Part shown: positions 32,355-42,577 of the stretch, one piece after another
Position numbering within the stretch: position 1 is the first letter of the stretch
How the letters are laid out: every line of letters begins with the position of its first letter
Origin: Acanthaster planci
Lineage: Eukaryota > Echinodermata > Asteroidea > Valvatida > Acanthasteridae
Assembly (NCBI RefSeq): GCF_001949145.1
Contig: NW_019091566.1
Coordinates: 45,409 to 91,112 of the forward strand
Length of the DNA: 45,704 bases
Direction of reading: 5' to 3'
Notes under the pieces: model-generated
What the model was told of the DNA's origin: nothing
The model's input: the letters and a program-made list of their open reading frames with translations, nothing else
The model's database searches: none
Program-made: the position numbers and the translations under genes

Positions 32355-32460
32355 TGGCTCTTTCTCCTGAAGACGAACAGAGCACACTGTTCGAAACGTC
32401 GAGTGAACCGCGGTTCTTTTCAGAACCACACACACTCAAAGAGAGAATTTGTTTACATGG
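32355..32460 (+). repeat. Dispersed repeat fragment with CTGAAGA-hairpin-GAAAC core
   Basis: The + strand frame reads LSPEDEQSTLFETSSEPRFF and ends TAG at about 32458. The DNA contains CTGAAGA (32367-32373), a 7 bp stem CGAACAG/CTGTTCG (32374-32393) and AAACGTCG. Words of the type CCTGAAGA...CGAAACGTCG are, in my recollection, common at the ends of retroelements in invertebrates. The fragment is called a repeat on that basis only. Confidence 0.35.
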
Positions 32461-32962
32461 TGTCACCGCAAACTTCACATAGAAAAAATGTACATATGCA
32501 TTAATTTTCATGGCTTTTGGGGGTTAGATTTGACTGAGAAAATTGAATTTTTTTGTATCACAGAAATGTACCTTGATTGGACTTAACTGAGGCTGAATTC
32601 AAAATACCAAAGTGTTACCAACCCAAATTGTAGGGTTGCAAGTCACGTGGAGTAGTGACTTACAAATCTGTAAGCATGTCATACCTACTACAAATTTGTA
32701 AGGGAATATAATTTCTGATTTTTGGGTTTACTTTAAAGGAATTCATTATTGACTTAAAATAAATCAGATAATCATACCAAAAAGAATTTCTTTGAAACTT
32801 TGTAGAGGGTACAAAAAGTCAGCATTTACATGTAATGATGAGAATATGAGAGAATGAGAATATTAAGACCTTGATGTACATGTAATTTCACTTACTGCAA
32901 AAGGTAAGGTAAAAATATTGTTCTATCAAGGCACAAGAGGCAAAAAAATCAAAGTGTGCCAC

Positions 32963-32982
32963 ACATGTACATGTACATGTAG
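32963..32982. repeat. (ACATGT) tract beside a candidate splice donor
   Basis: The tract acatgtacatgtacatgt lies five bases inside the intron that would follow the minus-strand exon at 32988-33146. Confidence 0.8.
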
Positions 32983-32987
32983 CTCAC

Positions 32988-33146
32988 CATTGAACTTGAT
33001 CGTAGCTTGGAGTACTATTGTATCTACTGTACATGAAGTCATTGTGTTTGGGGTTGTATAAGACAAAGTGCAGATTCCAAAGAGAAAGGGATCTGGTTCT
33101 TCAGATTTCCCAAATGCAGAAAGTAGGGAATCGAATGGGTACAGTA
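32988..33146 (-). CDS. Candidate exon of an unidentified minus-strand gene
   Basis: On the minus strand a 159 nt segment lies between a tatatgtaacag acceptor and a gtgagc donor. The first two bases join a one-base overhang from the exon at 33588-33745 to make Ile. The frame then runs open for 52 codons, including LYPFDSLLSAFGKSEEPDPF and MTSCTVDTIVLQATIKFNG, and leaves one base. The composition is protein-like, but no family is recognised. A second frame is also open for about 35 codons, so chance is not excluded. No continuation exon was identified to the left. Confidence 0.4.
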
Positions 33147-33587
33147 CTGTTACATATACGTTTAACATCAGCACATGTTTAATAAATGTACAGGTTAGCA
33201 AGAATACCAACAATGTTATGATGGAAGCAGGCCATACTAAGAAACGGCGATCTTGTGTGCACAGGAAAATTTACGATTATAAAGTCTTTTTTACAGAGTA
33301 CTAAAAATTCCACTCAAATTAGAGGCTACAGTACATCTATACATGTACATGTAATAGTAAACATGATTTAATGGGATTTTCTGAAGAAAAAACTTACCAA
33401 AGCCAGAAAACCTGAGAGAGAATGATTATCAAAGTTGCACCCCGGTACGTTTTCAATGGCCTGCTCACACTTCTTGACACCATGGCCATTTGTGTGCATA
33501 CATGTACGTGCATAATCATAAATTTATTAGTGAAGAGGTAGACTTACATGTACATGTAATAACCATTAAACCAGTAGGCTTACTTAC

Positions 33588-33745
33588 TGTATGTATACAC
33601 ATCAAAGAGGGCACTGTCAAGTTGTAGCTGGCTAGTCTGGATACCAGACTCGATGATTCTGACTACTCTACGAATCAAGGATCCAGTATCATCCAATGTC
33701 CACTTGACCACGACTGGAGGAATTCCTTCAGATTTCCGAAAATAG
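33588..33745 (-). CDS. Candidate exon of an unidentified minus-strand gene
   Basis: On the minus strand a 158 nt segment lies between a gatatatttcag acceptor and a gtaagta donor, both good. It encodes YFRKSEGIPPVVVKWTLDDT, then GSLIRRVVRIIESGIQTSQL and DSALFDVYTY, with one base at each end (phase compatible with the exon at 32988-33146). I do not recognise the family. One caution is that 36 bases in the middle (VVRIIESGIQTS) recur at 22453-22488, so part of the exon may be repeat-derived. Confidence 0.45.
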
Positions 33746-34716
33746 CTGAAATATATCAAAGTCATCCCATTTATATTCAGCATGTTCGGATGGTACCATT
33801 CATGTTCGGTTATTTCCAACCGGGTACATTTAGGTACATGTAGGCTTACTGTTGAACGTAAAATCCCGTATCCTAATGCTAGCTGTTGATCCTACAATAT
33901 TTGACTTAACACTGAAATCGAAGGTCGCCTTGACCGAATAAATGCTTACTGTAGGTGAAATGCAGAATACAGTATAATGCCCACACATACACTGTACACT
34001 ATGATACAGGGTGCATCACTGTAACGAAATTGAAAACACCCGGGCTCTCGACTTGACCCTTGTGTCATATCTGTTTATATCCGTGGGTGATGCCCTACCG
34101 AAGATTTTTTATCAGAGTCGTCAGGGAAACTTTGGGCAGGGAACCAGATTAGTAGCCGGCTAGATCAGCCAAATACTGTTTAGTTAATTTTTGCTGGCAC
34201 TGGCTAAATATAATAAGGCAAGTACAGTACATGTACTGTACATGAAAGTTACTCTCTCTGTATTAGACTATACAGCGTGGGTTAAGGGAAAGTACCGGGT
34301 ACATGTACATCAGGGGACAAAATTACAATGTTACTTCAGTGTCTTGGTGGCCCACAGGACCAGTGGGAAGGCACTGGCCCCCGTGAACCTTTGGTGGCCC
34401 GGGTTGAGTACCGTACATGTAATGAAATCGATCAGACCCACCACACATGCCCATTTGAGTCAGTTGAACTTCTCTACTAAAACAGTTGATTGGCCACCCT
34501 GGCTGGATATAGATGTACTTTTTGAGGCCAAAAACTAGTTCTGCTTTTGGTTACGTGACTGATCCTAAAGTTTTAGTGCGACTGCAAAATTTATATCCGT
34601 TAGTTTGAAAAACAGACTTAAAAAATTACTAAACGGGAAAACATCCTGTCTTTATAAAACACGTCTCAACAATTTTTTCACGTCTTAAAGCTTGTATTTT
34701 TTCTTTGTCTGCTTAC
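33746..34716. other. Stretch without a supported exon
   Basis: No exon could be placed that bridges the candidate exons at 34717 and 33745 with the required phase (two bases must be supplied to the 33745 start). The + strand segment 34330-34410 (ggtggcccacaggaccagtg, ggtggcccggg) looks like a dispersed repeat. TACATG words are frequent. Confidence 0.4.
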
Positions 34717-34896
34717 ATTTGCAACATTTGGAAAAAGTTTTGTTGTTTTCACAAGTTCCCTTCCCGTTTTGCTGTCTTGGTGGTGAAACAGCATGCAGTA
34801 TTCCTCGATGCACAGAAGCAAGGCTTCACTGGTTCCTGCTGCGCCGTGCCACTGCCAAAGAAGGTGTGAACGTAACGTGGCAACCAGCTCATGCAT
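34717..34896 (-). CDS. Weak candidate exon on the minus strand
   Basis: A 180 nt segment between a ttgaccag acceptor and a gtaagc donor encodes exactly 60 codons in phase 0, including LRSHLLWQWHGAAGTSEALL and CIEEYCMLFHHQDSKTGREL. The peptide looks plausible but unrecognised, the acceptor lacks a pyrimidine tract, and the opposite strand is also open. It may belong to the same minus-strand gene as the exons at 33588 and 32988. Confidence 0.25.
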
Positions 34897-34899
34897 CTG

Positions 34900-35936
34900 G
34901 TCAAATACATGTAGCATTGTACAGTTCACCGTACACACACGCAACTCTACAGCTAAACATTGAAAAAAATGATGTTGCAGGAAGATTTTTTCAAGTTACA
35001 TGTAATTCCCAGAACTTGATCTGTTGTCTGTATATGTATTCACAAATTTAATTTGGGGTTAAATTGCTCATAGGGTACTTGACGATCGGCCCGATGCGGT
35101 CTCAACGCAACATGACTTGCAAAAGTTTCATTGGTGTCTGTGGGAGATAACTTTAAATTGTCATTGTTAGAAAATGATACCAGCCAACATATTAGTAGTC
35201 AGGTCATTCTCATGTATATGAGCTGTACATGTACTGTATGTACATTGTACAACTGTGCAATGAACAGAATGTCATGCCGCACGCTATGTGTGTACATGTA
35301 CCGGTATGAGGCACACGAGCTTGGCGCATTGTACCGGTAGCAGGCAATCATGGCTGTGTGGACTGTGGAATGATATTGGGGACTCGAAAGCGCTGCAGCG
35401 CAGATTTGAAAGACGGGTCATAAAATGTGGTGCAAGTTTTGAAAATGTGGCAATGTTCCTCAAATGACCTCTGTCCCGTTGGGCCATTGTTTTTGGAGAA
35501 TGTAGTGGCCTGATGAATTTTTCGATGGCCTCGGGCCAGCGGACTACCGTTAATTACGTACACATGTATAAGTATCGGTAGTAAGAATTACTGGTCCTGA
35601 GGTGTACATGTAGCTCAGTTTAACTACCTCCTGATGTGAAGAAAAAACTACCACGTGACAGTAGGGTGGATAGTCACCGGGATGATGTCACCGGGGCATG
35701 AATCATTTTGACATATACTTCCTTGACACATGGTAGAATTAGCCAATGACGCGCTCGTACTTGTTTGTGAATATTTATGAGGTGTATGCCTAATAATTTC
35801 ATGTACATATACACCAAAATACTTGAAGCTTCTAAATCACATTAGAAGATTGTTATAATTGCAGAATTCTTTTAATCCATCACCATTATAAGTGTTTCTC
35901 TTTTGCTTTTCCATTTGTTTTTCTTGTATTTGTCAG
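34900..35936. other. Region upstream of PDE8, possible promoter and first non-coding exon
   Basis: No coding exon is certain. A CACGTG E-box lies at about 35653-35658. Because the PDE8 start-codon exon begins with a splice acceptor (35936), the transcription start and a 5' non-coding exon should lie in or to the left of this stretch. Minus-strand frames at 35284-35563 have no supporting motif. Confidence 0.35.
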
Positions 35937-36261
35937 GTGGTTGGACCAGCTTTGCTGTGATGTTTAGCCTGACTTCAGCAACTTTCATCTGATTAAAACA
36001 CCTGACAGTTCCATGCTGACAGTTCTGTGCTTTGTGGATTGAACTTCTACTTGAATCTGTCTCTGGTTTGAGCAGAAAGTGAAACTAATCAGCCATTTTA
36101 GTGAATGAATGGTCATCCATTCATGTGGATTGTGCCATTACAGCTGAGAGCTAACTTGACTTGATAGTCAAGTTCCACTTCACTTTGTAATTGTCTCAAC
36201 TTACCGGTACACGTTTGGTCCACCCCAATTCGCAGAAGCCATTTGTGAGTTAAGAAACGTT
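35937..36261 (+). other. 5' untranslated part of the PDE8 first coding exon
   Basis: A long pyrimidine tract (ttcttttgcttttccatttg and onward) ends in ttgtatttgtcag at 35936, a strong acceptor. The 325 bases between it and the ATG contain no open coding continuation, so they are read as 5' UTR. This implies at least one further upstream non-coding exon. Confidence 0.5.
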
Positions 36262-36519
36262 ATGGGCTGTGCACCAAGTATAACTGTATCTCAAAGTGGT
36301 GTGGTATACTGCAGAGACTCTGATGAATCAAATTCTCCAAAACCTTCATTCAGTCAACAGCAGATTGTGCATATAAGAACAGGTAATGCACCTGAATTAT
36401 CGGATACAGGAATTTCAACAACCGGCACAGCAGTCACTGTTTACAACAAGAAAGAGCGAAGAGGAACAATAAGTATTGAAGCAGAGACACAGACCAGTAA
36501 ATCAACTGTAAGCATGAAG
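36262..36519 (+). CDS. PDE8: PDE8 high-affinity cAMP phosphodiesterase, first coding exon
   Basis: The exon encodes the N-terminus of a PDE8A/B-type 3',5'-cyclic-AMP phosphodiesterase, which lowers cAMP in the cytosol and at membranes. It opens [20 protein letters not shown], nearly identical to the vertebrate PDE8B start, and ends with the conserved IEAETQT block before MK|gtaaga. Gly2 followed by Cys3 predicts N-myristoylation and palmitoylation. The ATG has G at +4. The exon is 86 codons and ends in phase 0. The receiver-like, PAS and catalytic HD domains are encoded beyond the window. The segment between the two conserved blocks ([20 protein letters not shown]) is shorter and different from vertebrates. 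The vertebrate A/B paralogue assignment does not apply to a probably single invertebrate gene. Confidence 0.9.
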
Positions 36520-36563
36520 GTAAGATAACACCTTGCAGTTACACCATTTACATCATGTAGTGG

Positions 36564-36641
36564 TACACATATACATGTATACGTGCACATACATGTATGC
36601 GATACTGGTACAAATGTATGACATCTACATGTACATGTAGA
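36564..36641. repeat. TACATG palindromic repeat cluster
   Basis: Overlapping tacatgta, gtatacgtgcac and a perfect palindrome ATCTACATGTACATGTAGAT near 36622-36641. Confidence 0.75.
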
Positions 36642-36687
36642 TGAGAAAAATGGTTTTTAGTTAAAACAGGACGCTGAGCGACTTTCG

Positions 36688-36703
36688 TATATATATATAT
36701 ATG
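36688..36703. repeat. (AT)n microsatellite
   Basis: About 16 bases of alternating TA in PDE8 intron 1. Confidence 0.9.
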
Positions 36704-37747
36704 TAGTTTGCCAAATAAACACAACAAAATGGTAATATGGTGTCTGTAGGTTCTTAAACTGGGCTTCTAATGAAAAAATATCGTGCGATGGCAGTGGATT
36801 GACTCAGGTTTCCTTGGAGTGCAAAAGTTCAGTAAATTTCGACAGTCACGCACGTAGTAGCTGTACCAACTAATGAAGACATGACTAAGGTCGTGACCCC
36901 ATCCTTGTTCCCTGTTGTAGGAAAAGTTTCATCTTCATGTTGCCCATACATACTAGGTACGAGGCTGTGTTTATGTGGTTTTACTGGAATGCAGCAAGTG
37001 TAGGCTCGACGCGGTACACAACGCACGTTTGTAACCGGTTATGAACAGGACGCGATTGCAATCACGGTGAGACAAGTCTGCAAATTTAATTTGTGGCAAC
37101 AGTTGCAGATTCCTTAGGCATTCTAAATTTACAGGTGGGTTATTTTTAATTGATTGGGCCAACTTGACAAACTGAAACATTCGGCGGTGAAAGAGCAGCA
37201 TCAGCGTGCACGCTTGTAACCGCTCAGGATGCCACATCTTATGAACTTTACCATAAGCTAAAATGACTTAACAAAATACATGTACAGTACATGATCTGTC
37301 AGTTGTTCTTGCTGAACTTGTACTTGCATTCAGAAGGCATAACAATATCAAACATACCAGAAAAAAACTCAAACAACATTTACAACAGTCATTACAGACA
37401 ATTTAATCTGTCAAATGTTATTGCCATATCACATTTTAGTGTCTCATGTGACCTATTTTCAGAAGTTGCACAGTCAACTTCACGAATGAATATCACGTAA
37501 CAGCCATAATATCAAGTATATCTGTGCAATTTTTCATGTAAACTATTGGTACATGTATGTGTATGCATTTTTTTAGTACATGTACTTTCTTCATCAAAAA
37601 TTGGTCTGTCTAAAAGAAAGTTATATGCCTTTTATTTTGGGCTATCAAAAGTGATGTATCAAAGTTATATTATTTCCACACTAAACCCATACCCAAGTAC
37701 TGCAGTGCAAGTTTCCTATTTCCCCGCGTTTACACAATGTTTCAACT

Positions 37748-39634
37748 GGGTAATTCCGTGAAAAAGTGTCAGTTGCCCCAAATTTTAAATTGACGTCCTA
37801 CAAATAAATTTGACATTATTTGAAAGAATGATGTCTGGACTATTCGAATCAGATTTTGTTTCCAGGTTTTTGTTTTTATTTTAAATTTAACATCATGAAA
37901 ATTTGTGTTTAAAATTATGAAATTACAATTTCTAAGCCCATTTTACACACTTTTTTCACCTACTTTCAAATTACAATACAAGATTTAATGTGTTTTTAGG
38001 TTTTGAATAATTTTGCATAGGGTTTACCTTGAAAAAATGTGTAATTGTCAGGTTTTTCCTCATTTACATGGCAACGCTCTTTTAAAAGCTAGTTTAAGCT
38101 GATAAATCCATTAATCAAAATATTTGATGAAAAATATGTGTAAATATGCAAATGAGCGTCAGGGACATTACACTTTGTATGTCATGGACATTACAAAAAT
38201 TTATGTCATGGACATTACGCATCTTGCTTACAGCCTTAAAACTCCCTCTTGAGACAATGGAACAGTCTGTTTATGCAAGTGAGAGGACCTCATTTGGATG
38301 AAAAAACTAGATTAGCCAGTGATTGAAGCTGTTTTGGAAGACGCAATCAGCCATACTTTTTGTGAGCACATGGCATTTTTAGCATAGCCAAACCTGCATT
38401 CTGAACACATTGTCACAAAGGCCCGAACTTTCATGTAAGTTTGCTTTTTTGTGAAGTTTGTTAATGCTTGTATGGTGACTGCTGGAATAAAATGTGTTAG
38501 TACATGTACTTGTGCAAAATGATCTAATTTATAAATTTTGACTTAATATTTAACAGCAAAAGCCCATAACAGGGCCGTGGCCTAGGCTAGTACCATGCTT
38601 GCAAGTTGCATAATGAAATATTTAATTATGATATTGCATCATACATTGTAGGTGGAGCAAGTAGACAGTGATTTGATGATGATTTCGTACTTGGAAAAGA
38701 AAGGAAACAACTTCATCTGGCCAACTCCATCAAAGAAGTCAACCCAAAGCATCAAATCAGATTTCTTTGGCTTTGTTGAACCTGTGACTTGTACTGGTAT
38801 TTCTGGGTCCTGACCAACTTTAAAAATCACAGAAAATTTGCAATTTAGACCCGGTTTGAGGTTTTAGCTCTAGGAATTTTTCAGTAACAACAAGTGTGAA
38901 TACAAGTGCTACATGTACATGTGTCTTGTATGGTAGTGAAGAAATTAGGATGGGGTACTTGTGGGTTTTTAAGTTTCACTGTTACATATTGTATACAAGT
39001 ACAATTGACAAAATTGAAGGCCTCAAAATGATTAAATTTAGTTTGCAAAAATTGACAGAGCTGATTTTCTCAGCAAACATTAGTAACGAGTGCTCACATT
39101 TCTCAAAATATGTTGCAATTGATTGCCAATGGTACTGTAGGTCCATGGCTGTTTTGACTTGTTTTCTTGGCACATTTTATTTCATTTATTTGTGGGCTGT
39201 ATATTGAAAATTTGGACGCGTAATGTCCATGACAAACAAATGTAATGTTCTTGATGCCTAATTAAGACTTATAACGAGAGAGTGAAGAGCCATTCTAATT
39301 AGTGTTACCATTTTGCTTGTTGACTGTTTCGTACCTCACAGTATTAAAGCCATTTGAAACAAAAACAGATTCTAACTTCACAGAGTTTTCGTAATGATTG
39401 TGTTGGTCACAATACCCATGTCCTCTTAGCCCAATGTCCATGATGCTCGTTAGTAATGCTTGTAGCTCAATAACTAATTATGATTTTATTAATGTGCAAA
39501 CTGCTTGATAAAAACAACATTATATGTTACCAGAGGCAAACAATCAAGTGGTTTTAACTTCATAGTCAGTCAAATTGACGACTAAAGTTTGAAACCTGCG
39601 TCCAAATGTATTGTCCATGATGGTGGAATTGCCC
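37748..39634. mobile_element. 1.9 kb non-autonomous DNA transposon in PDE8 intron 1
   Basis: The left end GGGTAATTCCGTG and the right end (other strand) GGGCAATTCCACC are inverted, and both are flanked by AACT (37744-37747, 39635-39638), a likely 4 bp (possibly 5 bp CAACT) target duplication. Inside, the word ATGTCATGGACATTAC occurs about three times near 38155-38220. Its complement GTAATGTCCATGACA or close variants (AATGTCCATGATG, ATTGTCCATGATG) occur near 39215, 39430 and 39610. These are inverted subterminal repeats. No transposase frame is present. Confidence 0.65.
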
Positions 39635-40252
39635 AACTCTGTCAGCTCATGCATTCAGAATGAGCCTCTGCATCAAGTGACAGACACGTACATGAACATG
39701 CAGGAAAATACATTTTCACGAAGAACCAGTCTCTGGTGACTTTTATTGCCTAGATGATGGCATCATCACCACAGACTGTTAAGAAAAATCACAGAACGAT
39801 TCTAAATATGCCAAAATTTTGAATCTAAACCTTGTTTGAATTGATGAATGTAACATTGTTGACAAGCCCAAAGTGATTCAACCAGATTATTCTGCCTTGG
39901 TTAGCTGCTTTGGGCTAGTGCTGACCTCATGGCCATGTGTAAGGTTTTAGTTAAAGAGAAACACATACATTGTAGAACACAAGAAACATCTCTTTTCTGT
40001 GTGATTGCCTTCAAGTTTCCACTGAATTCTACTTAGAGGAAGGTTGATGATGTGTCCGAATATAAAGTAAAAGATGTCCATGTGCACTGGTAAAGTATTC
40101 TTGCCAACTTGTCGTACTTCTTCCTGAGGTCAGGCAATACCACACAATAGATTAAAAGGTATTTAAATGAGCCCTCAGTTCATGTAAACTTCTAATCTGT
40201 TATGTGGTGATGCCATACCTCAGCAAGGAGTATGATAGGTTAGCAGGTACAT

Positions 40253-40319
40253 TACATGTACATGTATGTCACTACATGTACAGTACATGTACTGTATGCA
40301 CATGTACATGTACATATAC
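40253..40319. repeat. TACATG palindromic repeat cluster (densest)
   Basis: About 67 bases composed almost entirely of tacatgta, gtacagtac and catgtacatg words, with extensive self-complementarity. In PDE8 intron 1. Confidence 0.85.
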
Positions 40320-40839
40320 AGCACTCAACCTCCGAGCTTGCCCCCGTGCAAGTCAGATGTACATGTACACTGTAGCAGCAGATACCGCAAACTACTGGTA
40401 AATTACAATTGCCCCTGTATTTCTGATCATTTCTGTACGTACATGTACCAGTAGGGCATCTCTTGGTATAAAATCATCAGCGCTCGGTATCTTCCTACTG
40501 TAAAGTACAGTATCTTTGTTGGCATTGTAGGTGACTTGAAAGGGCTGAAAGGTTATGTTTTCCCGAGTGTGGCTCACTAGTATGTTTATAGGTCATTGAT
40601 AGAAGGTTACATTAAAATGCAGTCAAGGATTACAGGGAAATTGTTACAACTATTCGTCAAGATACCAGTATTTCAGAAATTGTTTGTCATTGCTGCCATC
40701 GTCGTTGTCTTTCTTGTTGCTGTTCAAGTCAATTTCTTTTGTTACAGTTGTGATGTCACAGTTGGAAACCATGTCAATAAGCCCATAAGCTTTTTAGGTA
40801 ATCCTTAGGCTTCAGTCCTGTGTACCCATACAGCAAAAT

Positions 40840-41115
40840 CTGTTTTTGATCGTTTTTTTCTTTTTGTTGTTCGTTCATACATTTTTATTTTTTTTTTACT
40901 GTGTATGGTTTTTACATTTTCCCCTTTGTTATTTTTAAACAAATTGTAATTTTTTTAATTTGTGAAAGTGAATTGTAAATTGATTGTATGAATTGCAGTT
41001 TGTAGGAAAATTTAATGTAATCTTTTTATCCTGCATGTACATGTAGTTCTATGTAACTTTTTGTGCTTGTACCTTTTTGCCTGTAATATAATAATAATAA
41101 ATAAGTGTAAATAAA
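40840..41115 (+). mobile_element. Probable LINE 3' tail
   Basis: A T-rich segment with tatgtaactttttgtgcttg ends in the A-rich simple tail aataataataaataagtgt. This is the pattern of a truncated non-LTR retrotransposon 3' end. No coding part is recognised with confidence, although a short frame just upstream (40617-40808) has a hydrophobic helix (LFVIAAIVVVFLVAVQV). Confidence 0.35.
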
Positions 41116-41486
41116 TAGAGCATTTACAACTGGAGACTGTACACTGTACGTGCACCTCAAGTAAATGGTAATTGTGCAATTCAACAAGTTCGCAATTTTC
41201 TCCAGACAGTACACAAAAGTCTGTAAAGGTCACTGCCTTGTTGGTTCGAAAGATATTCTGTACAGTCCAAATTCACCAAAAATACTGGTAGGCATCACAG
41301 TAGGATGATTTTCCAAACAGAATATATGGCACTAGCAATTCTCTTTTTTCCAGTTTTTAGTCACATGTGTTAATATGATTTTTTTGGTTCATTGGAAGGA
41401 GACATTTTGCAAATGGCAGTACGTATAAACTAGTTCAGCAGTACCAGAACATATCAGATTAATTTTTTATGAATTAATGTTTGCAG

Positions 41487-41543
41487 GGTACGACGAATGA
41501 GGTGACCTTTGGACCTATGAAGGTGTGTCAACGAACAATGCAG
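41487..41543 (+). CDS. PDE8: PDE8 second coding exon
   Basis: This 57 nt exon lies between tgtttgcag and gtaaga, in phase 0 at both ends, matching the phase-0 end of exon 1. It encodes GTTNEVTFGPMKVCQRTMQ, corresponding to the SSAEVRIGPMRLTQDPIQ segment of vertebrate PDE8B that directly follows the ETQT region. The conserved V-x-x-GPM core and its position identify it. The following residues (VLLIF-type, start of the receiver-like domain) should be in the next exon, which I could not find in the remaining 4.2 kb. Confidence 0.85.
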
Positions 41544-42040
41544 GTAAGAAAAGTCATTAAATCTACGGTATGTACGTGATGTACTTGTAGAACTGAATTA
41601 GTTTTGTTCATTTAATTCAACACGTACATGTATAGTATGTGTACATGTATGTACAGGACAGATTTGCTGAACTGTTTATGTAAAATATCCATGTCAAATG
41701 TCGGTGCCCCATGTACATTCAACTGCAAATTACCATACATAATGGCATACTTGTGATCAACAAAATTTCTCAAAATCTTGAGATGGATAATATAAACAGT
41801 CGACTCTCAATGTAAGGAACACTGTTGTAACAAAATACTGTCATAAAGAGCCAATTCTGAGAATCCCAAATTCTTGAATTCTTGTGTCCTTGTTTTTCTA
41901 GTCCTCTTATAACCACTTCCTGGTTATAACAAACTAATTTCTCTGATCCCTATATTAGGCCAGACTGCCTAACAGTAGCATCGACCGCTAGGTTTCACAA
42001 ATTGTAAGTGAAAATTTAAATTTTCACCGGCTGTAATCCC
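41544..42040 (+). other. PDE8: PDE8 intron 2, non-coding start
   Basis: No gene is seen. TACATG words occur near 41620-41655. The intron continues past the LINE remnant to at least the end of the window. Confidence 0.55.
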
Positions 42041-42043
42041 AAA

Positions 42044-42577
42044 ATGTGTCTGTGTATGACTGATCTGGTACAAGCAACATCACTTTTTGAAATGCTTGAT
42101 GAACTTCATAGTAGCAAAAACTTTGTTGGAATTAAAGCAGTGCACTGTTATTATGGAAATCATCTTGTGTGTCCATCCTGCGACAGAAGAGTGCAAAAGA
42201 ATCACCAACAAATCCAGTGTGTACTCTGTGAGGAAGTATTCCACATGAAGTGCGTAGGCATGACTCTTCGCACATACATGTATAAATTCTACAAAACAAA
42301 CAATAAGTTGCCATATACATGTACTTGTGCTACAAGTGCCCTGCTTCAACTCAGTGACTCCTTTTTTGATATGTCCAATTTCAACACTACTAGGAGCCAG
42401 GCCCAAAATTTGCATATGCTGGACATACCTCCGCATCTTGATTATAACAATCCTGATTCTGTTTTTAATGATCTGCCAACAAAAGGTATTCGAATTGCAA
42501 GTTGGAATTGGAAAGTTGTGCAGCTTAAGCTGATTTTACATGTACATGTACGTAAAGGCTCCGACCTGTGGATGTGA
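42044..42577 (+). pseudogene. LINE ORF 5' fragment: PHD-like finger and endonuclease start
   Basis: The 177-codon frame contains two CxxC pairs and a HxxC (HLVCPSC, IQCVLCEEVFHMKC), a PHD-type zinc-binding cluster used by some LINE ORFs before the endonuclease. It ends with GIRIASWNWK, where the canonical endonuclease start is followed by Asn-containing catalytic residues. The tail HVHVRKGSDLWM is read through a TACATG repeat, and the true continuation is in another frame (PVDVIGISE). Confidence 0.55.

Larger units (their letters stand above)
36520..41486 (+). other. PDE8: PDE8 intron 1, transposon-rich
   Basis: The 5.0 kb intron is bounded by gtaaga and tgtttgcag. It holds a TACATG cluster (36564-36641), an (AT)n tract, a 1.9 kb non-autonomous transposon (37748-39634), a second TACATG cluster (40253-40319) and a T-rich segment ending in an AATAATAATAAATAA tail (about 40840-41115) that looks like a LINE 3' end. 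No exon is recognised inside. Confidence 0.75.

Noticed and set aside
33394-33480. Exon-like minus-strand segment GVKKCEQAIENVPGCNFDNH with a gtaagt donor
   Set aside because: The peptide looks plausible and the donor is good, but no adequate acceptor precedes it and its phase does not fit between the exons at 33588 and 33146.
35284-35563. Minus-strand open frames that could be the first exon of a divergent gene
   Set aside because: Two overlapping frames are open with no motif, and a donor consistent with the next candidate exon is not clear.
40596-40808. 70-codon frame with a hydrophobic helix (LFVIAAIVVVFLVAVQV)
   Set aside because: It sits just upstream of a LINE-like tail in an intron and has no homologue I recognise; hydrophobicity comes from T-rich DNA.
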